NCBI GenBank assembly: GCA_045645485.1
Contig: JAZRIX010000015.1
Coordinates: 1-57,229 of the forward strand
From: SIG440 sp045645485
GTDB taxonomy: Bacteria; Bacillota; Clostridia; Monoglobales; Monoglobaceae
Length of the DNA: 57,229 bases
Reading direction: 5' to 3'
A program made the translations under genes and the position numbers. Below are positions 1 through 7,830 of this stretch, piece after piece (positions within the stretch are counted from its first letter, which is position 1; each line of letters opens with the position of its first letter). The notes under the pieces are model-generated. The model saw only the letters and a program-made list of their open reading frames with translations, had not been told where the DNA came from and searched no databases.

Positions 1-93
1 CTTTACATCGTCAACATTGGGAAGTGTAGCATCGGCAACACCTTTGTTATACACCGCATCAGCAATCACTTCGAATTTTTTTGCTATACTCAT
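1..93 (-). CDS. Phage tail-region protein, N-terminal fragment
   Basis: The first 31 codons of a gene that runs off the left edge. It begins with ATG at 93, and this ATG overlaps the TGA of the preceding gene (ATGA), so the two are probably translationally coupled. The visible start (MSIAKKFEVIADAVYNKG) carries no domain I recognise. Its place after the baseplate genes suggests a tail-fibre accessory or the beginning of the lysis block, but that is inferred from position only. Confidence 0.5.
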   Translation of the reverse strand, partial: MSIAKKFEVIADAVYNKGVADATLPNVDDVK

Positions 94-890
94 ACAGTAT
101 CACCGCCCAATCCGTATTTTGTGATGATGTTTTCAAGTGCAACTTCAATGTCACCTATTTCATCATCAACATACTCTGTCGTTGCAACATTTACAACGCT
201 TGTAGTCCACGCATTTGATGATGAACAGAAAAATATTTTAAAACCTTTATTGATAATCTGTAAAAACCCAACCACCGATGCTGAAGCAATAATCAACGTT
301 AAAACACTTGACCCGTAAAGACCTATAACATTTTTGCCCTCACTGTATGCTGCTGAAATCTCTTCAAATGTCTTGTCTGCTGTTATGCTGCTGTTTGTTT
401 CTGTCAGGGTTACAATAGGCACTTCAACCGGATTTTCCTTCATATAGTTTTTCACAGCTTCAGCAATAGCAGCTTCGCTTATATTCCAACTACCGTTCTG
501 CTTTGACAACTCTTCAATCATAGTCCGCATTTCATTAATATACTGGCCAAAAACCGTAGGAGTTGGCGTTCCCGGCACCTCCCCGTCCTCAAAACCTGAT
601 TTTTCTACATCAACCGTCACAGCATTGGCTGTTACAAGCTGTTCCTGCTCACAGAACACCGAGACAGAAAAACACGGAGCCTTGATAACCTCAAAGGGAA
701 CAGTGCACCCGCCCTTTTCATCAAGCTCAAGCTGAAAAAACTCTCCTCCAAAGCCAAAAACCGCAACAATATTACCCTGCCATTCCTCCGAAAACACAAA
801 CCTTGCCGTCAGATAATTTCTGCTGTCAGCCACTACCTCAAAACTGTCCGTTCTGGTTATTTTCTGATTTTTTACTTCAAATTCCAGCAT
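90..890 (-). CDS. Phage baseplate/tail-fibre protein (266 aa)
   Basis: Structural protein of the tail tip, by position. Residues 1-100 are beta-rich, in the style of an Ig-like baseplate domain (YLTARFVFSEEWQGN then VAVFGFGGEFF). A Pro/Thr linker (PGTPTPTVFGQYINEM) leads into a short helical segment and a C-terminal stretch with a hydrophobic patch near residues 195-215. I take ATG at 890 because GGAGGG lies 5 bases upstream; a TTG one codon earlier is possible. The stop overlaps the next gene's ATG. It could be an upper-baseplate or receptor-side protein; there is no enzyme motif. Confidence 0.55.
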   Translation of the reverse strand: MLEFEVKNQKITRTDSFEVVADSRNYLTARFVFSEEWQGNIVAVFGFGGEFFQLELDEKGGCTVPFEVIKAPCFSVSVFCEQEQLVTANAVTVDVEKSGFEDGEVPGTPTPTVFGQYINEMRTMIEELSKQNGSWNISEAAIAEAVKNYMKENPVEVPIVTLTETNSSITADKTFEEISAAYSEGKNVIGLYGSSVLTLIIASASVVGFLQIINKGFKIFFCSSSNAWTTSVVNVATTEYVDDEIGDIEVALENIITKYGLGGDTV

Positions 891-902
891 CAAATCCCTC
901 CT

Positions 903-1778
903 TTACATCAAAGTAACAATGTACTTTTTTGAAGACGTATCAATATACTTGCTTTGAGAAACCTCACAACCGGCAATAAGACACAGCCGTCCGTCAACCA
1001 CATCCATACCGTAGTAAACTCCTCCCGATCCGTAATACATATAATTTGTATTCCAAGAAGGAGGGTCAGTCCAATCCACCGAAAAGACAAACTCCGAAGC
1101 CTTGATATCAAATATTCCTCCAATACCGCCGTTTGATTTATCCCCGCTATTCTGAACCAATGCATAGTTAAAGTTGCTGATATCCACATCAATTGCACCT
1201 ATCTTATAGTGGCTGAAAGGATTCGGATATCCTGTTTGGAGCTGTTCATACAATACTGGGTCATGTGTAACAAACTCCGTTGTATAAGCAATATTCGCAC
1301 CAAAGGTTGCAACCTTCGACCTTGCAAAAACCCTCTTGTCGGTTACGGTATTATCGCTGTTCACCTTTGCGAGCAAAACATAGTAAGATGAAGACGGCAA
1401 TTCTTTCGAAAACAAAATATCTGCTACCTGAATTCCAGCGTCAAAAAAAGCATACACAAACCCCTCTGTATCATAAGGCACGGATATCTGATACCCTTCA
1501 CTGTCCACATCCATTGTCGCACCGTTTTCAAAGAAAACCGCTCCCTGTCCTACCGACACCTCATTACTGCCTCCGATATCCCGTATTTCGCACATACACC
1601 CGTCAAGCTGTACTCCGCTCCTCACAACTGCTTTTGTCAGAAGATTCAGCTCTGACGTGCTGTAGCTTTCTTTTTTGGCAAAGGGTGAAACTCCTGCACC
1701 CATAAGCCTTGCCGTTATACTGTTGATATCGTCTGTTCCGTATAAAACATCGTCCGAAAACGAATATAAAAACGCCAT
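903..1778 (-). CDS. Phage baseplate or receptor-binding-side protein (291 aa)
   Basis: Hypothetical tail-tip protein. The start MAFLYSFSDDVLYG is chosen at 1778 because AGGAAAGG lies just upstream; the frame extends 11 codons further but has no ribosome site there. The N-terminal half resembles the conserved module of clostridial phage baseplate proteins (tandem DINSITARLMGAGVSPF, then a beta-rich repeat with VSVGQGAVFFENGATMDVD). The C-terminal half is Gly/Tyr/Trp rich (YMYYGSGGVYYGMDVVDG), as in receptor-contact domains. It sits between the Gp37-like protein and the next tail gene, all in one leftward run. Function is inferred from order and composition only. Confidence 0.55.
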   Translation of the reverse strand: MAFLYSFSDDVLYGTDDINSITARLMGAGVSPFAKKESYSTSELNLLTKAVVRSGVQLDGCMCEIRDIGGSNEVSVGQGAVFFENGATMDVDSEGYQISVPYDTEGFVYAFFDAGIQVADILFSKELPSSSYYVLLAKVNSDNTVTDKRVFARSKVATFGANIAYTTEFVTHDPVLYEQLQTGYPNPFSHYKIGAIDVDISNFNYALVQNSGDKSNGGIGGIFDIKASEFVFSVDWTDPPSWNTNYMYYGSGGVYYGMDVVDGRLCLIAGCEVSQSKYIDTSSKKYIVTLM

Positions 1779-1833
1779 AAAATAACATCCTTTCCTATAA
1801 CAAAATTTCAATGTACATAATCTGATTGTATAC

Positions 1834-2955
1834 TTATTCAGCTTTCAGCATGGGCGTTGAACCGTACCCTTCCGAATCATAAAAAATGTCAACTTCACAC
1901 ACACGCTTTTTCACTGTATGTCTTACACTGCCAAACTGTATCTGCACACGCAAAACATCCCCCAACTCATAATCTGTTCCGTATTCAATATGCCGCAATC
2001 CCGTTTCAGTCTGTTCTTCTTCCACCAATTCAGAAAACATACGCTTTGCATCTTCAGGAATTTTTGTTTCATTAATAAGTCCTTCCCATCGACAGGCTCC
2101 TTTTCTTGTTGACTCATCAATATAATCCCAGCCAAAAGACGGAAGAAACTCTCCAGTCTTCCACTTTCCGTCAATTGTATCACAGTACAAAAATTGTCCC
2201 GCCACACACGATATGCCAAACTTGTATGCATCACTGGTTATTTTATAGGCGGTAAAGCAATTCATTGTCAACTTATTATTCAGAAGTGGTTTATTCTTTG
2301 CACCGTCCCATTCCCCGATATACTTCACAGCCCTTTTGTACCAACCGCAACTGTCAACCATATTTTGAAGATCGACAGACAATTTCATATCAAAGGCAGT
2401 TCTGTTCGGCAATGATACAAGCACACTCTTTTCTTTCCCCGAATAAATATCAAATACAAATTTCTTCTTTTGAAAATCTGCGCAAAGAGAGAAACCCAGC
2501 TTTTCAGGTTCAAGCACCTGACAAACCAGCTCATATGCCGTTTTCACCTCATCCAATACAAAGGTTGTGCTTCCCGTCTCCTGAATGCTCACATTGTTAT
2601 CAACAAAATCACTTACCGCTTCATTAATAGCGTAAACAGCAATTTTTTTCGGAGTAGTATTATAAAGCTCAAAAGGCTGAACACATCTTTTTGTCAAAAG
2701 CCACTCCGGTGTTTTTCCGAAAACAGATATATCTTCACCAAAAATCCAGCCCGTAACCACAAATTGAACATCTTTTGCAGCGCCGATAAGAAACTTGTTT
2801 TTTTCAAGCATTTCAATTACTCTTGTCTCGTTTATCGGGAAATGTATTTCAACATTACCAAAACCGCAATACTTTTTTGTGATATTCAGAGAAATATACC
2901 TTGCAAAAACATCAACGGGTTTGAAATCAAAATCAAAAAAACATAAATCATTCAT
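1834..2955 (-). CDS. Siphovirus Gp37-like tail protein (Tal position)
   Basis: Probable tail-associated protein at the tip of a siphovirus tail. The N-terminus (FFDFDFKPVDVFARYISLN, followed by a beta-hairpin ending in VEIHFPIN) matches the pattern of the Siphovirus ReqiPepy6 Gp37-like family: an initial statement of 'current position', a Y-I/S-L strand and a basic turn. It has 373 residues, normal for that family. Its ATG overlaps the stop of the distal tail gene by four bases. In phages with this family it follows Dit and forms the hub that carries baseplate proteins; that role is inferred here. No peptidase or muramidase motif is visible, so tail-tip wall digestion must come from elsewhere. 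Confidence 0.65.
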   Translation of the reverse strand: MNDLCFFDFDFKPVDVFARYISLNITKKYCGFGNVEIHFPINETRVIEMLEKNKFLIGAAKDVQFVVTGWIFGEDISVFGKTPEWLLTKRCVQPFELYNTTPKKIAVYAINEAVSDFVDNNVSIQETGSTTFVLDEVKTAYELVCQVLEPEKLGFSLCADFQKKKFVFDIYSGKEKSVLVSLPNRTAFDMKLSVDLQNMVDSCGWYKRAVKYIGEWDGAKNKPLLNNKLTMNCFTAYKITSDAYKFGISCVAGQFLYCDTIDGKWKTGEFLPSFGWDYIDESTRKGACRWEGLINETKIPEDAKRMFSELVEEEQTETGLRHIEYGTDYELGDVLRVQIQFGSVRHTVKKRVCEVDIFYDSEGYGSTPMLKAE

Positions 2956-3806
2956 ACAAGCATCGCCTCACTATACAAGTTTGTATATCTACACTCCGCC
3001 ATAAAGCCTGATGCTGCATTTCCTATAAAAGTCTCAATACGGTTGATTCCGGGTACAAAAACAAAATCGCCCAGAAAAGTGTCGTCGCTGAGCTTGTCCG
3101 ATATATTCCCCAAAACATTGCTCGAAACCCTGCGATTTTTTATATCAATCAAAATTTCTTCATTTTCGCCCGGAATATAGTCTATGCAAATTTTCTTATC
3201 GGTGGTGATATTTTTCACAACAATTCTCTCTGCATCTGCAATTGTCTGTCCGCAAAAAATTCTTACAACAGGTTCAATATCATAGCTGCCCTGATTATCA
3301 ATAACAACACTTGTAACAACCGTTCCGAAGCAACAAGGCAATGAAAAGGGTGTAGACAAATTCTTTGTTCGTTTATAAAGGGGAACATTATGTTCTTCAG
3401 AATCCTCAAAAAACGGGCTGTCGCATACAAACTGAACAACAATATTGGTTATTTCACCGAGAAGAATCCTATTTTCATCCGAAACCTTTACCTGATTACA
3501 AAAAATTTTTCGTGAGAAATGTTCAGTTTCTATATAAAGATATCCCGGTTTTCCAATTACTCTGAGAAAGTTTTCAACAGTTGCCCGAAGATTCTCCATA
3601 CAAAACTCAACCCCCAAAGTAACAGTCCTCGGCAGTGCCCTCTCATATACAGTCTCCTGACCGTTATAACCGTAAAAAACTACGGTGCGATATTCTTTAT
3701 CCACAAGACCCAGCCCAAGAATCTCGGTAAGTTTTATTTTTCCGTGCACAGTTTCCGAAAAAGGAATCATCCCCAACTCGTTTTTAAAAAACACATTTAT
3801 TTTCAT
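2952..3806 (-). CDS. Phage distal tail protein, Dit-like (284 aa)
   Basis: Joins the tail tube to the tip complex. It has the length and order of siphovirus distal tail proteins: an N-terminal beta domain with an early targeting segment (residues 20-60, ILGLGLVDKEYRTVVFYGYNG), a middle strand (GKPGYLYIETEHFSRKIFC) and a C-terminal galectin-like half rich in aromatic residues (VQFVCDSPFFED is typical of the region before the second domain). ATG at 3806 with GGAGGG five bases upstream; the ATG overlaps the tape-measure stop (TGATG). It lies between tape measure and Gp37-like gene, where Dit is expected. Confidence 0.65.
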   Translation of the reverse strand: MKINVFFKNELGMIPFSETVHGKIKLTEILGLGLVDKEYRTVVFYGYNGQETVYERALPRTVTLGVEFCMENLRATVENFLRVIGKPGYLYIETEHFSRKIFCNQVKVSDENRILLGEITNIVVQFVCDSPFFEDSEEHNVPLYKRTKNLSTPFSLPCCFGTVVTSVVIDNQGSYDIEPVVRIFCGQTIADAERIVVKNITTDKKICIDYIPGENEEILIDIKNRRVSSNVLGNISDKLSDDTFLGDFVFVPGINRIETFIGNAASGFMAECRYTNLYSEAMLV

Positions 3807-5062
3807 CAATTCCCTCCTCTCAGTTTTTTCAGAAGTGCATTGTTCTTTGCCGCATCAAGCTGTTCTCTTACTGTTTCCTTTGCCGCATTAAAGCTGTATG
3901 TAGTATTATAAACATTGGAGGAACTAACATTGTTTACGTTTTCAGCTTTTTCAAAAAGAAAATTAATTTCAGAAGCAACTTCCGAAGCAAGCACAAGAGC
4001 ACTTTCTTTTGTATTTTTCATAATAAGACCGAACTCCTCCTGAAAGCTTTCTCCGAAACGTTGTCCGGCTGTGGTTCCAAGCTTGTAATACTGCTCCGGA
4101 ATATTTTCAAAGCTTTCCTCCAACAGCTTGATGAATTTTGCCTTGTCAGAAGTCCCCAGCTCAAAAAAACCTTTGTTAAAGGACTCGGCACTTTCAATCC
4201 CCAGACTTTCAAGATACTCTTTGTTGAGAATGGGATTAAGCTCTGCCGCGGTTTTTTCTGTCAGGCTGTTTTTGTTGTTATAGCCGTCAATAAACTTCTG
4301 ACGCTTAGCATCGTCAACACTGAGAAGAACATCCATTGCAACCAGTGCCTCATCAGTATCCATCGCCGCAATCTCAGAAAACACACCATCGGGAATATTG
4401 CCGAGCTTTTCCAGAGCTAACACAGATTCCTTATACTTTTCCAGAAGCTTTATTTCCTTTTCAAAATCCTCAAGAGCCTTTTTGCGGTACACAATGTCAC
4501 CGCCGTTTTGAGCCATACCGTGAAAGGTTATCTTCTGCGACAAATACCACTCGCCTTTTTCACCGCCAAGCTTTTCTCCAAGCTCCTTTTCCATATTGAA
4601 GACCTCGGTCATAATGGCAATCTGTCTGTCCGCTTCCTCCTGAACAGCTTTTCGCCGTGCATCCGAAACCTCCTCAAGAAATTTCATTTCTGCTTTTTTC
4701 GCCTCATCAGCCAAACGCTTATTATATGCGGCAATTTCTTTTGTAGCCTTATACCATTCATCTGTACCCTGACGAAGATTTTCGTCTCTGTATTTCTTCA
4801 GGTTTTCATAATATTCCTTTTCTGTAACAAGCTCCAGCTCCAATGAAGTTTTCAAATTATCAAGAGCTTGTTTTTGTTTTTTCTTTGCCAGATTCTGAGC
4901 ATTTTTCTGAGCATTTTTTGTCAGATTTTCAAGTACCACATAGACATTTTTAACAGAAGTTATAGCCTCATATGCTTCTTGCTTCAAGTCTACCCCCATA
5001 TCGGAGGAAACCATTTTATCTATACTGTTTTTTTCAGTATTTTTCTGAAAGTCAAATTCCAT
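3806..5062 (-). CDS. Short tape-measure-like tail protein (418 aa)
   Basis: Placed exactly where the tape measure belongs, between the two tail chaperones and Dit. Residues 25-190 are strongly helical and charged (runs of K/E/Q with heptad spacing, e.g. NAQNLAKKKQKQALDNLK), and the C-terminal part is also helical. I see no long hydrophobic or transmembrane stretch and no peptidoglycan hydrolase domain, both common in tape measures, and 418 residues is short for the role. If it works as a ruler at about 0.15 nm per residue the tail would be roughly 60 nm. AGGAG lies 4 bases before ATG. It could instead be a tail-assembly or minor tail protein. Confidence 0.55.
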   Translation of the reverse strand: MEFDFQKNTEKNSIDKMVSSDMGVDLKQEAYEAITSVKNVYVVLENLTKNAQKNAQNLAKKKQKQALDNLKTSLELELVTEKEYYENLKKYRDENLRQGTDEWYKATKEIAAYNKRLADEAKKAEMKFLEEVSDARRKAVQEEADRQIAIMTEVFNMEKELGEKLGGEKGEWYLSQKITFHGMAQNGGDIVYRKKALEDFEKEIKLLEKYKESVLALEKLGNIPDGVFSEIAAMDTDEALVAMDVLLSVDDAKRQKFIDGYNNKNSLTEKTAAELNPILNKEYLESLGIESAESFNKGFFELGTSDKAKFIKLLEESFENIPEQYYKLGTTAGQRFGESFQEEFGLIMKNTKESALVLASEVASEINFLFEKAENVNNVSSSNVYNTTYSFNAAKETVREQLDAAKNNALLKKLRGGN

Positions 5063-5103
5063 AATTCTCCTTCCCTACACCCCGACAGAAATCCGAAGCA
5101 GGA

Positions 5104-5694
5104 CTAAAACAAGCCTTCAAGCTTCCTTGCAAGGTCTTCTTCTTTTTCCTCCGTAGTTCTTAAATCGGGAAGTCTGTATCTTTTTTTCATTTTTTCATAA
5201 AAAGCACGTACATCTTTGTTTTTTATTTTAGAAGTTTCCATACACCTGAATGAAACAATTTGTGAAAATTTGTTTTTATCACTCAAACACGAAAGTAACC
5301 GCAAAAATTTCCACCAGTGCATTTTTGTTTCGGTGAGATCAATTCCGTACTCTCCCAGAAATGCCGCATAAATATATTCAAAATCCGTCTTCAGGTTGTA
5401 TGCAGGAACACCCGTATGACATTCCTGCTCTTTTACTGTCTCATCACGTCCTCCTCTGTGAAACCACAAAACCCGCTCTATAGCCTGAACGGGATCAGGC
5501 GGAAGATTACAAAAAGCCAATCCAAGAATTCTGGCAAATCTTTCAAACTGATCCCGATTATCCGAAAAAAGAAGCTGTTCTATCTCTATCCAGACCGCAA
5601 AGTCTGTGTTCAGGGCATATAGAGAATTTCCTATTTCAACACATTCAGGACATATAAATAATTCTGAAATACTACTCATTTTATTCGCATTCAC
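5104..5694 (-). CDS. Phage Gp15-type tail assembly protein
   Basis: About 195 residues, resembling the bacteriophage Gp15 family found between the tail tube and the tape measure, thought to chaperone tape-measure packing. Typical features are the early DFAVWIEIEQLL segment, the central Tyr-rich YNLKTDFEYIYAAFLGEYGIDL and the MHWWKFLRLLSCL helix. The probable start is GTG at 5694, overlapping the upstream stop at 5681 by 14 bases with GGGG upstream; an ATG at 5679 is the alternative. No canonical slippery heptamer is present at the overlap, so I read it as coupled translation and not as programmed frameshifting. Confidence 0.65.
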   Translation of the reverse strand: MNANKMSSISELFICPECVEIGNSLYALNTDFAVWIEIEQLLFSDNRDQFERFARILGLAFCNLPPDPVQAIERVLWFHRGGRDETVKEQECHTGVPAYNLKTDFEYIYAAFLGEYGIDLTETKMHWWKFLRLLSCLSDKNKFSQIVSFRCMETSKIKNKDVRAFYEKMKKRYRLPDLRTTEEKEEDLARKLEGLF

Positions 5695-6016
5695 ACAAAA
5701 CAGCCCCTATCTGCGAAATCAGGTAACACAAAAGCTCGGTAAGTTCCTTTATTGACGGTTCACTATCAGCAAAAATAGCTCCGACAGCCTTTTCTCCCAG
5801 AAGAAGATTTATGCTTTCAACGAGAAATACACAAACAGCTTTATCCTCCATCCCCGTCTCAACCATGCCCGTCACAAGACCCTCAAGCTTCTCCTTCGCC
5901 TGCTTCTTTATGTCATCACATTTTAACAAAACCGCTTCATCAACATCCAATTCAAATTTTTGACCTGATATTTTCAGTGTCAGATGCTTATCCTTAACCT
6001 CAGCTTCGGTATTCAT
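5681..6016 (-). CDS. Small tail assembly chaperone-like protein (111 aa)
   Basis: Acidic, helical protein of 111 residues directly after the tail tube gene and overlapping the Gp15-type gene. The start (MNTEAEVKDKHLTLKISGQK) is a beta strand, and the rest is helical with VDEAVLLKCDDIKKQAKEK. This size, charge and position match the first of the two tail chaperones (Gp14-like) in firmicute siphoviruses. GGAGG lies eight bases before ATG. It ends with repeated Cys/Glu (LCECE). There is no direct sequence motif for the function. Confidence 0.5.
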   Translation of the reverse strand: MNTEAEVKDKHLTLKISGQKFELDVDEAVLLKCDDIKKQAKEKLEGLVTGMVETGMEDKAVCVFLVESINLLLGEKAVGAIFADSEPSIKELTELLCYLISQIGAVLCECE

Positions 6017-6019
6017 CCG

Positions 6020-6511
6020 TTAATCCTCCAAAAATGTACAGGTCTGCCATTCGTCTTCACTGCTTGCAGTACCGAACACTTTTTCACCTTTTACACGAAA
6101 AGTGCCGCTGTACTTATACACCTCAAGACCGTTGCCCTCATTTTCGGCAACAACAGCAAAATCCCTTTTTATTGCAGTCTTCATATCATCTGCCATGTCA
6201 ACCATAATAATTGTTCTGACAGCCTGAGCACCCACTTTCTCGCCGTTAAAAATACCGATAATATCCTCATGTACCGGATCATCGCTAAAACGATCAAAAC
6301 CAAAGGAAATGGACGGATTATATCCTACAACATCGGTCTGCTCAAATTCTTCATCCACATACTGACGTGAATATTCTCTGGGGTTTTTTGATGTTGAAAT
6401 ATCATCAAACCCCTTCATTCTGAAAAACACAATACGGCTTTCTCCGTCTTCACCCACGGTTGGAACACCATAAAAAGCCAATTTCTTAAATCTTTTGATT
6501 ATTTCTGACAT
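6020..6511 (-). CDS. Phage major tail (tube) protein
   Basis: 163-residue tail tube subunit, assembled into the hollow siphovirus tail. Its pattern is that of clostridial tube proteins: FYGVPTVGEDGE near the N-terminus, then the conserved statement of domain edges FEQTDVVGYNPSISFGFDRF, an EDIIGIFNGEKVG loop and a C-terminal strand (YSGTFRVKGEKVFGTAS). AGGAGG lies 7 bases before ATG. It is only three bases from the chaperone gene and is preceded by a long hairpin at 6533-6571, the only non-coding gap of its kind in the tail module. Family call from pattern; high expression is expected for such a gene. Confidence 0.75.
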   Translation of the reverse strand: MSEIIKRFKKLAFYGVPTVGEDGESRIVFFRMKGFDDISTSKNPREYSRQYVDEEFEQTDVVGYNPSISFGFDRFSDDPVHEDIIGIFNGEKVGAQAVRTIIMVDMADDMKTAIKRDFAVVAENEGNGLEVYKYSGTFRVKGEKVFGTASSEDEWQTCTFLED

Positions 6512-6532
6512 AATTTTTCCTCCTAAAAATCA

Positions 6533-6571
6533 TGCCGAAGGGTGCTGCAAACACCCTTGCGCCCTTCGGCA
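6533..6571 (-). other. Long hairpin before tail tube gene
   Basis: TGCCGAAGGG at 6533 pairs with CCCTTCGGCA ending at 6571, with an inner GGGTG/CACCC arm. On the minus strand it lies about 20 bases upstream of the tail-tube start and is not followed by a T run, so it looks like an mRNA stabiliser or processing site rather than a terminator. Confidence 0.6.
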
Positions 6572-6608
6572 CTGCAATATATTTTACTTTCGGTACAAAG
6601 CCTTTGAC

Positions 6609-7019
6609 TCAGCAGCCATAGAAAAGCAGTCTCAATTCAGCCTCAAACCTTGCATCAATTCCTCCAGTGGAAGTGATTTCAAAACTTTTTTCAACCGACA
6701 GTCCCAAGGCAATTTTACCCGAGCGAAGTCTGGGATAGATTCCCTTTTTGTTTTGTTCCTCGATCCAGTCTTCAATCTTTTCACACCTGAGAGCCGCCTC
6801 TTTGTTGACTGAATTCGCAGCCGTATATTCCTGACGGAGTGAAAGCAAAAACCGTGCTTCGCCAAGGATGCCTCCATCGCAATACTTTTTCACCACATGA
6901 TCAACAGACAGCATTTTCAGGGAGCAGGCAAAAGGCTTCTCATCCAGATAGTTAACCTTTATTCCGCATCCTTCAAGATACGGACACATCAAAAGATGTT
7001 CAACTGTTTCCGCAATCAT
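6609..7019 (-). CDS. Phage tail terminator / minor capsid-type protein
   Basis: 136 residues, between the head-closure gene and the tail tube, the usual place of the tail terminator or 'minor capsid 3' protein. The start MIAETVEHLLMCPYL with a following KVNYLDEKPFACSLKM resembles a phage family in Clostridia that databases often mislabel as a chloramphenicol-resistance protein; the neighbours make a structural role far more likely. A mixed alpha/beta protein with no enzyme motif. GGTGAC lies ahead of the ATG. Confidence 0.55.
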   Translation of the reverse strand: MIAETVEHLLMCPYLEGCGIKVNYLDEKPFACSLKMLSVDHVVKKYCDGGILGEARFLLSLRQEYTAANSVNKEAALRCEKIEDWIEEQNKKGIYPRLRSGKIALGLSVEKSFEITSTGGIDARFEAELRLLFYGC

Positions 7020-7036
7020 CTACTTGTCACCAGCCT

Positions 7037-7360
7037 TTATCTGTATTCATATTCTGCCTGAAAATGCCAATGGGGATTTGCACCAAAACTGTTATCTGAA
7101 ACCGCTGAAACCCTCCTGCACTTACTAATATCAGGCTTTTCAGAATTCATTTTCCCAAAAAACACCAAATCTCCCGTTTTTACATTTTCAAGAATATTCC
7201 GTTCAACGCGTATATCAAAGTTATCCCGCTTATAAACGCCCTTTTCAGTATTACGAAGACGTTCCTTGTGATAAATCCATGCAGGGAACTCTCCGCGTCT
7301 GACAAAGCTTTCTCCGTCTGCATCAAGTGCAAACAGCGTAACTACTCCATTCACACACAT
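7037..7360 (-). CDS. Phage head-closure / minor capsid-type protein (107 aa)
   Basis: Small beta-rich protein between the connector and tail-terminator genes, the position of head-closure (stopper) proteins. I use ATG at 7360, which overlaps the upstream stop (TAATG) and has GGGGGTGG five bases before it; the frame remains open 11 codons further but that would overlap the upstream gene. The middle contains FPAWIYHKERLRNTEKGVYK and an FDIRVERNI strand, as in clostridial minor capsid proteins that carry a conserved Trp/Tyr core. Function inferred by synteny. Confidence 0.5.
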   Translation of the reverse strand: MCVNGVVTLFALDADGESFVRRGEFPAWIYHKERLRNTEKGVYKRDNFDIRVERNILENVKTGDLVFFGKMNSEKPDISKCRRVSAVSDNSFGANPHWHFQAEYEYR

Positions 7361-7761
7361 TATTCCACCCCCGCAAAAAGAAGTCCTGTCCATCCAAGCC
7401 GCTTTACTACCGTTTTTCGTATTTCATCAGCAGTTTCGGCTTTTTCGGGATATGTAACAGAATATCCGTCAAGGCTTTCGCTTTTTATGCCACCCTTTTT
7501 TTCTGTCTCAAACAGCAGTTCGGCAATTTCACAAATGCACAGCATAACATCCTCCCGTACATTCGCAGGAATGCTTTCCGTGCTAAAAAAGCATTTCACT
7601 TCTCTTTTGGCACGGCAGACATACTTTTCAAAGTTTTCATTATTCAGCCTGCCCGGGTTTCCGCCATTAAAAGAATTAAAATAATATTCAAAGCTTACAT
7701 CAGTTATTTTCACCGCTGTCACCGCTTTCAGACTTTGTACCTTTACGGCTTTTTCCGGCAC
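7360..7761 (-). CDS. Phage head-tail connector-type protein
   Basis: Helical protein directly after the capsid gene cluster, as expected for a gp6-like head-tail connector. Its C-terminus has the helix EIRKTVVKRLGWTGLL. The exact start is unclear: ATG at 7761 would overlap the preceding 37-codon gene by 62 bases, while in-frame GTG codons at 7722 or 7713 fit the operon better though their ribosome sites are weak. The central part (VREDVMLCICEIAELLFE) is one amphipathic helix. The stop overlaps the next ATG. Confidence 0.5.
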   Translation of the reverse strand: MPEKAVKVQSLKAVTAVKITDVSFEYYFNSFNGGNPGRLNNENFEKYVCRAKREVKCFFSTESIPANVREDVMLCICEIAELLFETEKKGGIKSESLDGYSVTYPEKAETADEIRKTVVKRLGWTGLLFAGVE

Positions 7762-7813
7762 CTTTCTTTGTTGATTTCGAAGATACCTTTACTTCAAGTC
7801 CAACAGTTCTCAT
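7700..7813 (-). CDS. 37-residue basic phage protein after capsid gene
   Basis: Short gene (start MRTVGLEVKVSSKSTKKG) with a good ribosome site, GGGAGG, seven bases before ATG at 7813, and TGA at 7702-7700. It is rich in Lys, Ser and Gly and likely unstructured. Similar tiny genes between capsid and connector genes are common in firmicute phages; their function is unknown to me. It overlaps the beginning of the connector frame. Confidence 0.55.
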   Translation of the reverse strand: MRTVGLEVKVSSKSTKKGAGKSRKGTKSESGDSGENN

Positions 7814-7830
7814 AAAAAACCTCCCAAAAA

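Noticed and set aside
5681..5694. Programmed frameshift between the two tail chaperone genes
   Set aside because: Common in tail chaperones, but there is no slippery heptamer in the overlap and the second gene has its own GTG start.
6609..7019. Chloramphenicol-resistance protein
   Set aside because: This label is sometimes given to similar phage proteins, but the gene lies between head and tail genes and has no acetyltransferase motif.
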